Shown: one piece after another, positions 21,432 through 25,142 of the stretch
How the letters are laid out: every line of letters starts with the position of its first letter
Numbering within the stretch: position 1 is the stretch's first letter
Assembly: GCA_034432855.1 (NCBI GenBank)
Contig: DAOUBA010000204.1
Span: 1 to 25,142, forward strand
Length of the DNA stretch: 25,142 nucleotides
Reading direction: 5' to 3'
DNA from: DAOUBA01 sp034432855
GTDB lineage: Bacteria; Chloroflexota; Anaerolineae; B4-G1
Notes under the pieces: model-generated
The model's input: the letters and a program-made list of their open reading frames with translations, nothing else
What the model was told of the DNA's origin: nothing
Databases searched by the model: none
Translations under genes and position numbers: made by a program

Positions 21432-24400
21432 CGAATCCCCTCGACGACCTGTATGGCATCGGCTCCGACGATGGAAGCCAACTCTTGGGCCAACTCGGGA
21501 CTGTACGAGGTAGTATCGTTTGGGAAGGCCAGTTCGACCGGTTTGCCTGTGCCGCCGATCAGACGAATGGTGAAATGATCCCGGCCGGGGCGCTGCGCCA
21601 GCAGGCTATGGATCCGACGCAGGGTCTGCACGTCCCGCGCCTGCTCGCCGGTGCGGGCCAACGTCACATAGACGGTGCGCGCCGGTAGGGGTGCCGGCTG
21701 CACTGTGGGCGGTTGCGGAGGACTGGGCCGGGTTGGCATAGCCGCCTGCGGGTGATCCTGATCGGCCGGGACGGCGACCTCTTCGGGGGTTTTCGTCCAA
21801 TCGCACAGCAGGCTCGGCTCGTCAAGTTGCCCCATGTCCACCTTACCGCCTACCACCAGGATGCGTTCCGGCTGCCAGAGATGCCGGGTCTGTTTCCACA
21901 GCCGGGGAAAGACGACCACGTCACACTCGCCCTGGAGGTCTTCCAGGGTCACGAAGGCCATCTCGTCACCCTTCTTGGTCGTATGGCGACGCACCCGCTG
22001 CACCATTCCGACGACGGTTACCTGCTGACCGTTCATCTCCGCGAGCGCGCCGACGTAGGCGGTCACTACGTCCTGCAATCGCACCAATGCCTCTGCCAGC
22101 GGGTGCTCGGAGATGTAGGCGCCGAGCAGGTCTTTTTCCCAGGCCAGGCTCTCTTTTTGCGGCACTTCGGGCGTCTTTGGTGAGGCAGGCAGCAGGGTGC
22201 CCGTTGCCAGGGGGGCGCCGGTGGTCTCGAAGAGGCTCATTTGCCCCATCTCTCGGGCACGGTGCAGGTTCGCGCTCAGCCCGATGATGCGGTCCAGGGT
22301 GGATAGCAGTTGTGCGCGCGTCCCAAACGGCTGTAACGCGCCGACTTTGACCAGACACTCCAGCGCACGCCGGTTGACCTGCCGCGCGTCCACCCGGCGG
22401 CAGAAATCGTCCAGGTCGCGGAAGGGGCCGCCGGCGCGACGGGCCGCCAGGATCGCCTCGACCGCGCCTTCTCCCACGTTCTTCACCGCTGCCAGCCCAA
22501 AACGGATCGCCGGCCGGCCATCCGGCTGCTCCTCGATGGTAAAGTCGAGGTCGGAGCAGTTCACGTCGGGCGGGAGCACCTCAATGTTCATACGCCGGCA
22601 TTCAGCGATGAGCAGGCCGACCTTTTCGGTGTTGTTGCGCTCGACGCTGAGGAGTGCGGTCATATATTCGACCGGGTAGCGGGCCTTGAGATAGGCGGTC
22701 TGGCAGGTGAGGACGGCGTAATCGGCAGCGTGCGCGCGATTGAAGCCATAACGCGCGAAATACTCAATGTCATCGAAGATAGCACCGGCGACTCCTGTGG
22801 GCAGGCCACTGTGTTGCGTGGCGCCTGCGATGAAGGATTCGCGGTGGTGGAGTAGTTCCTCCTTCTTCTTCTTGCCGACGGCGCGTCGGACCAGGTCGGC
22901 GTCGGACGCAGAATAGCCGGCGATATCGGTAAGGATGCGGATGATTTGCTCTTGATAAACCACAATGGCGAAGGTTTCTTTCAGGATCGGTTCCAGTTTG
23001 GGATGGCGATACTCGATGGGCTTGCGCCCGTGCATGCGGTCAATGTAATCGTCAATGTATTCCATCGGCCCGGGGCGGAAGAGGCTGATGGTGGCGACGA
23101 TGTGGTCGAATTGCCGGGGCTGCATCTTCATCAGCACCCGCCGCATCCCCGCGCCCTCCACCTGGAAGACACCCATCACGTCGCCGCGCGAGAGCAGATC
23201 AAAGATCGCCGGGTCTTCGGTAGGGATATTATGCAAGTTCAGGCGCACACCGTACCGCTGCCGGATCAACTCACAGGCGCGGCGCATGATCGTGAGGGTC
23301 GCCAGGCCCAAAAAGTCTATCTTCAAGAGGCCAAGGGCTTCTAATTCCTCCATCGTATACTGCGTGACGACGCCGATCTCGCCTTCGCCGCCGCTGGTGG
23401 GGCGGTTCAGCGGGGTGTAGGTGACCAGCGGCGCATCCGAGACGACGACGCCAGCGGCGTGGGTGCTGGCGTGACGCACGTTGCCCTCGACGCCGCGCGC
23501 GGTATCCACCAGCCGGCGTATGTGCTCCTCGTTCTCGTAGGCTTCACGCAGTTCTGGCACCTCTGCCAGCGCCTGGTCGAGCGTGACCTTGGGGCCGAAC
23601 GGCACCAGGCGAGCGATGCGATCCACTTCGGCAAGAGGATAGTCCAGCGCGCGGCCCACGTCGCGAATCGCCGCCTTGGCGCCCATCGTGCCGAAGGTGA
23701 TGATCTGCGCGACCTGTTCCTGCCCGTACTTTTCGATGGTGTAACGGATCAACTGATCGCGCTGGTCATCAGGAAAGTCCAGGTCAATGTCCGGCATGGT
23801 GACACGGCCCAGGTTGAGGAAACGTTCAAAGATCAACCCGTGCTGCAATGGCTCCAGGTTAGTGATTCCCAGAGTGTAGGCGACGATGGAGCCGGCCGCC
23901 GATCCGCGCACGTTCCACCAGATGTCGTGTTCACGGGCAAAGCGGCACAGGTCCCAGACGATGAGAAAGTAGGTGTCAAAGCCCATGCGGTGGATGACGT
24001 CCAACTCGTGTTCCAGCCGCTGGCGGATTTCGGGTGTGACGACGGCATAGCGTTGTTGCAGGCCCTCTTCACACAGGTGGCGCAGGTAGGACTGTGCGTC
24101 GTATCCTTCGGGCACGTGAAAGATCGGCAGGTGGTAGCAGCCAAACTCGAGTTTGAGGTCACACATTTCGGCGACGCGCAGCGTGTTGGAGAGCACCTCC
24201 GGCATGTCGGGGAAGAGCGCCGCCATCTCGCGGGCATCGCGCATATAGTACGTATCGCCGTCCATCCGCAGGCGATTTGGCTCGGTGACGGTCTTGCCGG
24301 TTTGGATGCACAGGAGCACATCGTGGATGTCGGCCTCTTCGCGGCGGGCGTAGTGCACATCGTTCGTCGCCACCAGGGGCAGGTCAAACTCGCGGGCCAG

Positions 24401-24970
24401 GGCGATGATCTGGCGATTGACCTGGGCGAGTTCGGGGATGTCGTGGTCCTGAATCTCCAGGAAGTAGCGACCAGGGAACATGTCGCGGTACCAGGCGATG
24501 ACACGACGCGTCTCGTCGAGTTGCCCTTCCAGGATCAGGCGGGGAACCTCGGAGGTGCCGCAGCCGGAGAGGACGATGAGTCCATCGGCGCACTCGGCCA
24601 GGACGTCCTTATCAATGCGCGGCTTGTAATAAAAGCCTTCCAGTTGGGCCACGGTCGCCAAGCGCATCAGGTTGCGGTAGCCGCTCTCATTCTGCGCCAG
24701 GAGGATGAGGTGATAAGGCTTGCGGTCCTGTGGGTCCTTCTCGCGTCGGCTGCGTGGCGCCACGTAGGCTTCCATGCCGATGATGGGTTTGATGCCGGCG
24801 GCCTTGCATGCCTTGTAGAACTGGACCGCGCCATACATCGCGCCGTGGTCGGTGAGGGCGAGAGCGGGCATCCCCAGCTCGACGGCGCGCTCGGCCAGTT
24901 CGTGGCAACTATTGAGACCATCGAGGAGCGAGTACTCGCTGTGGACGTGGAGATGGACGAACTCGGCCAT
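21428..24970 (-). CDS. dnaE: DNA polymerase III alpha subunit
   Basis: This 1180-residue replicative polymerase has, in order: an N-terminal PHP domain (HLHVHSEYSLLDG, LTDHG at 40-43, GMEAY, LSGC, NDVHY at 203-207); the polymerase core with the acidic cluster PDIDLDFPDD (393-402) and IDFLGLATLT; a helix-hairpin-helix region around YGFNRAHAADYA and the following fingers; and an OB-fold (VTVVGMVQRVRRHTTKKGDEMAFVTLED). The PHP metal ligands appear complete, unlike the degenerate E. coli domain, so intrinsic 3'-5' proofreading is possible. The frame runs to 25042, but the ATG at 24970 begins MAEFVHLHVH as in relatives. No Shine-Dalgarno site is seen; a -10 box lies just upstream. Confidence 0.97.
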   Translation of the reverse strand: MAEFVHLHVHSEYSLLDGLNSCHELAERAVELGMPALALTDHGAMYGAVQFYKACKAAGIKPIIGMEAYVAPRSRREKDPQDRKPYHLILLAQNESGYRNLMRLATVAQLEGFYYKPRIDKDVLAECADGLIVLSGCGTSEVPRLILEGQLDETRRVIAWYRDMFPGRYFLEIQDHDIPELAQVNRQIIALAREFDLPLVATNDVHYARREEADIHDVLLCIQTGKTVTEPNRLRMDGDTYYMRDAREMAALFPDMPEVLSNTLRVAEMCDLKLEFGCYHLPIFHVPEGYDAQSYLRHLCEEGLQQRYAVVTPEIRQRLEHELDVIHRMGFDTYFLIVWDLCRFAREHDIWWNVRGSAAGSIVAYTLGITNLEPLQHGLIFERFLNLGRVTMPDIDLDFPDDQRDQLIRYTIEKYGQEQVAQIITFGTMGAKAAIRDVGRALDYPLAEVDRIARLVPFGPKVTLDQALAEVPELREAYENEEHIRRLVDTARGVEGNVRHASTHAAGVVVSDAPLVTYTPLNRPTSGGEGEIGVVTQYTMEELEALGLLKIDFLGLATLTIMRRACELIRQRYGVRLNLHNIPTEDPAIFDLLSRGDVMGVFQVEGAGMRRVLMKMQPRQFDHIVATISLFRPGPMEYIDDYIDRMHGRKPIEYRHPKLEPILKETFAIVVYQEQIIRILTDIAGYSASDADLVRRAVGKKKKEELLHHRESFIAGATQHSGLPTGVAGAIFDDIEYFARYGFNRAHAADYAVLTCQTAYLKARYPVEYMTALLSVERNNTEKVGLLIAECRRMNIEVLPPDVNCSDLDFTIEEQPDGRPAIRFGLAAVKNVGEGAVEAILAARRAGGPFRDLDDFCRRVDARQVNRRALECLVKVGALQPFGTRAQLLSTLDRIIGLSANLHRAREMGQMSLFETTGAPLATGTLLPASPKTPEVPQKESLAWEKDLLGAYISEHPLAEALVRLQDVVTAYVGALAEMNGQQVTVVGMVQRVRRHTTKKGDEMAFVTLEDLQGECDVVVFPRLWKQTRHLWQPERILVVGGKVDMGQLDEPSLLCDWTKTPEEVAVPADQDHPQAAMPTRPSPPQPPTVQPAPLPARTVYVTLARTGEQARDVQTLRRIHSLLAQRPGRDHFTIRLIGGTGKPVELAFPNDTTSYSPELAQELASIVGADAIQVVEGIR

Positions 24971-24979
24971 CGCGCTGCA

Positions 24980-24990
24980 ATTATACCACA
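24980..24990 (-). promoter_or_regulatory. Extended -10 promoter of dnaE, leaderless arrangement
   Basis: On the minus strand TGTGGTATAAT carries a perfect TATAAT (24980-24985) with the TG of an extended -10 box. The expected start lies about 3 bases before the dnaE ATG at 24970. The -35 region (TTACCA) is weak and lies in a heptamer repeat. A leaderless mRNA is the natural reading. Confidence 0.6.
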
Positions 24991-24992
24991 GG

Positions 24993-25020
24993 GTTAGGAG
25001 TTGGTAAATTGGTGACTGGG
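24993..25020. repeat. Degenerate heptamer repeat upstream of dnaE
   Basis: Four 7-base units, GTTAGGA, GTTGGTA, AATTGGT and GACTGGG, fill the gap between dnaE and the gene at the window edge. They are more diverged than the other heptamer loci, but the spacing is kept. Confidence 0.55.
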
Positions 25021-25025
25021 GACCG

Positions 25026-25142
25026 TCACACATTGGGGACAAGCTCCTGGAAAGCGGCAGCAGGCCATTGCAGGGCCAGCCCGCGGAAGAGCTGCGCCAT
25101 TGGCAATTTCTGCACCTCGTAGCCGGCCAGTTCGAGGGGGCA
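25026..25142 (-). CDS. C-terminal end of an unknown gene (partial)
   Basis: The last 38 codons of a minus-strand frame enter from the right edge and stop at 25026-25028. The visible residues include LELAGYEVQKLPMAQLFRG and then LALQWPAAAFQELVPNV. The composition looks like real protein, and the strand agrees with dnaE downstream. I do not recognise the family, and too little is visible to say more. The last few codons may come from repeat-like sequence. Confidence 0.5.
   Translation of the reverse strand, partial: CPLELAGYEVQKLPMAQLFRGLALQWPAAAFQELVPNV

Noticed and set aside
23459..24997. 512-codon plus-strand open frame opposite dnaE
   Set aside because: It is the antisense of dnaE, with low-complexity His/Val/Asp-rich sequence and no family feature.

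Overview
The window looks like a piece of a Chloroflexota (Anaerolineae-like) chromosome, probably from a metagenome. The clues are: GC-rich genes with good Shine-Dalgarno sites and TTGACA/TATAAT-type promoters; a T-box leader ahead of thrS; a compact carotenoid cluster (crtI, crtB, a CruF/DUF422-type membrane protein, a fused lycopene-cyclase-domain protein); a secreted DUF5107-like protein ending in WLPIVYR; an SH3 protein with Pro/Thr-rich linkers; and a GGED-type phosphofructokinase. The assignment is by gene content and style only.

Layout. Bases 1-6204 are almost all on the minus strand. A promoter with a near-perfect 24-bp dyad over its -10 box (6159-6204) reads into an FmdB zinc ribbon, a CsoR-family repressor with a CstR-type Cys/Cys pattern, a two-domain glutaredoxin-like disulfide oxidoreductase and trxB. 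Further along the same strand come a small DUF4177-like protein, a relic of a flavin oxidoreductase gene, a cupin, an OsmC protein, endonuclease IV, a methyltransferase and a membrane protein. Together these read as a thiol/persulfide and oxidative-stress module. At the left end are a 171-bp MITE-like inverted-repeat element and a hicA-like toxin gene whose tail runs into a repeat and which has no visible hicB.

Bases 6205-10382 are on the plus strand. A promoter placed back-to-back with the redox promoter drives a T-box leader with a readable ACC (Thr) specifier, then a small membrane protein and thrS without a TGS domain. Next come a truncated Fur-type regulator, a frameshifted ZIP metal transporter and a corrinoid adenosyltransferase. 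Bases 10420-16989 hold the carotenoid cluster, with five hairpins and a G-rich tract between crtI and crtB, ending at the DUF5107-like secreted protein and a shared terminator.

Bases 17008-19770 hold a divergent pair, an SH3 membrane-anchored protein (minus) and uppP plus a phosphate-binding-type lipoprotein (plus), again from back-to-back promoters. Bases 19790-25042 hold a minus-strand operon dnaE, ybaK, PPi-type phosphofructokinase. The right edge cuts a further minus-strand gene.

A feature running through the window is short-period degenerate tandem repeats at gene boundaries. Six loci have a 7-bp period, each with its own word, two have a 10-bp period and one a 4-bp period. They sit beside truncated or altered genes, inside the T-box leader, and inside a lipoprotein signal peptide.
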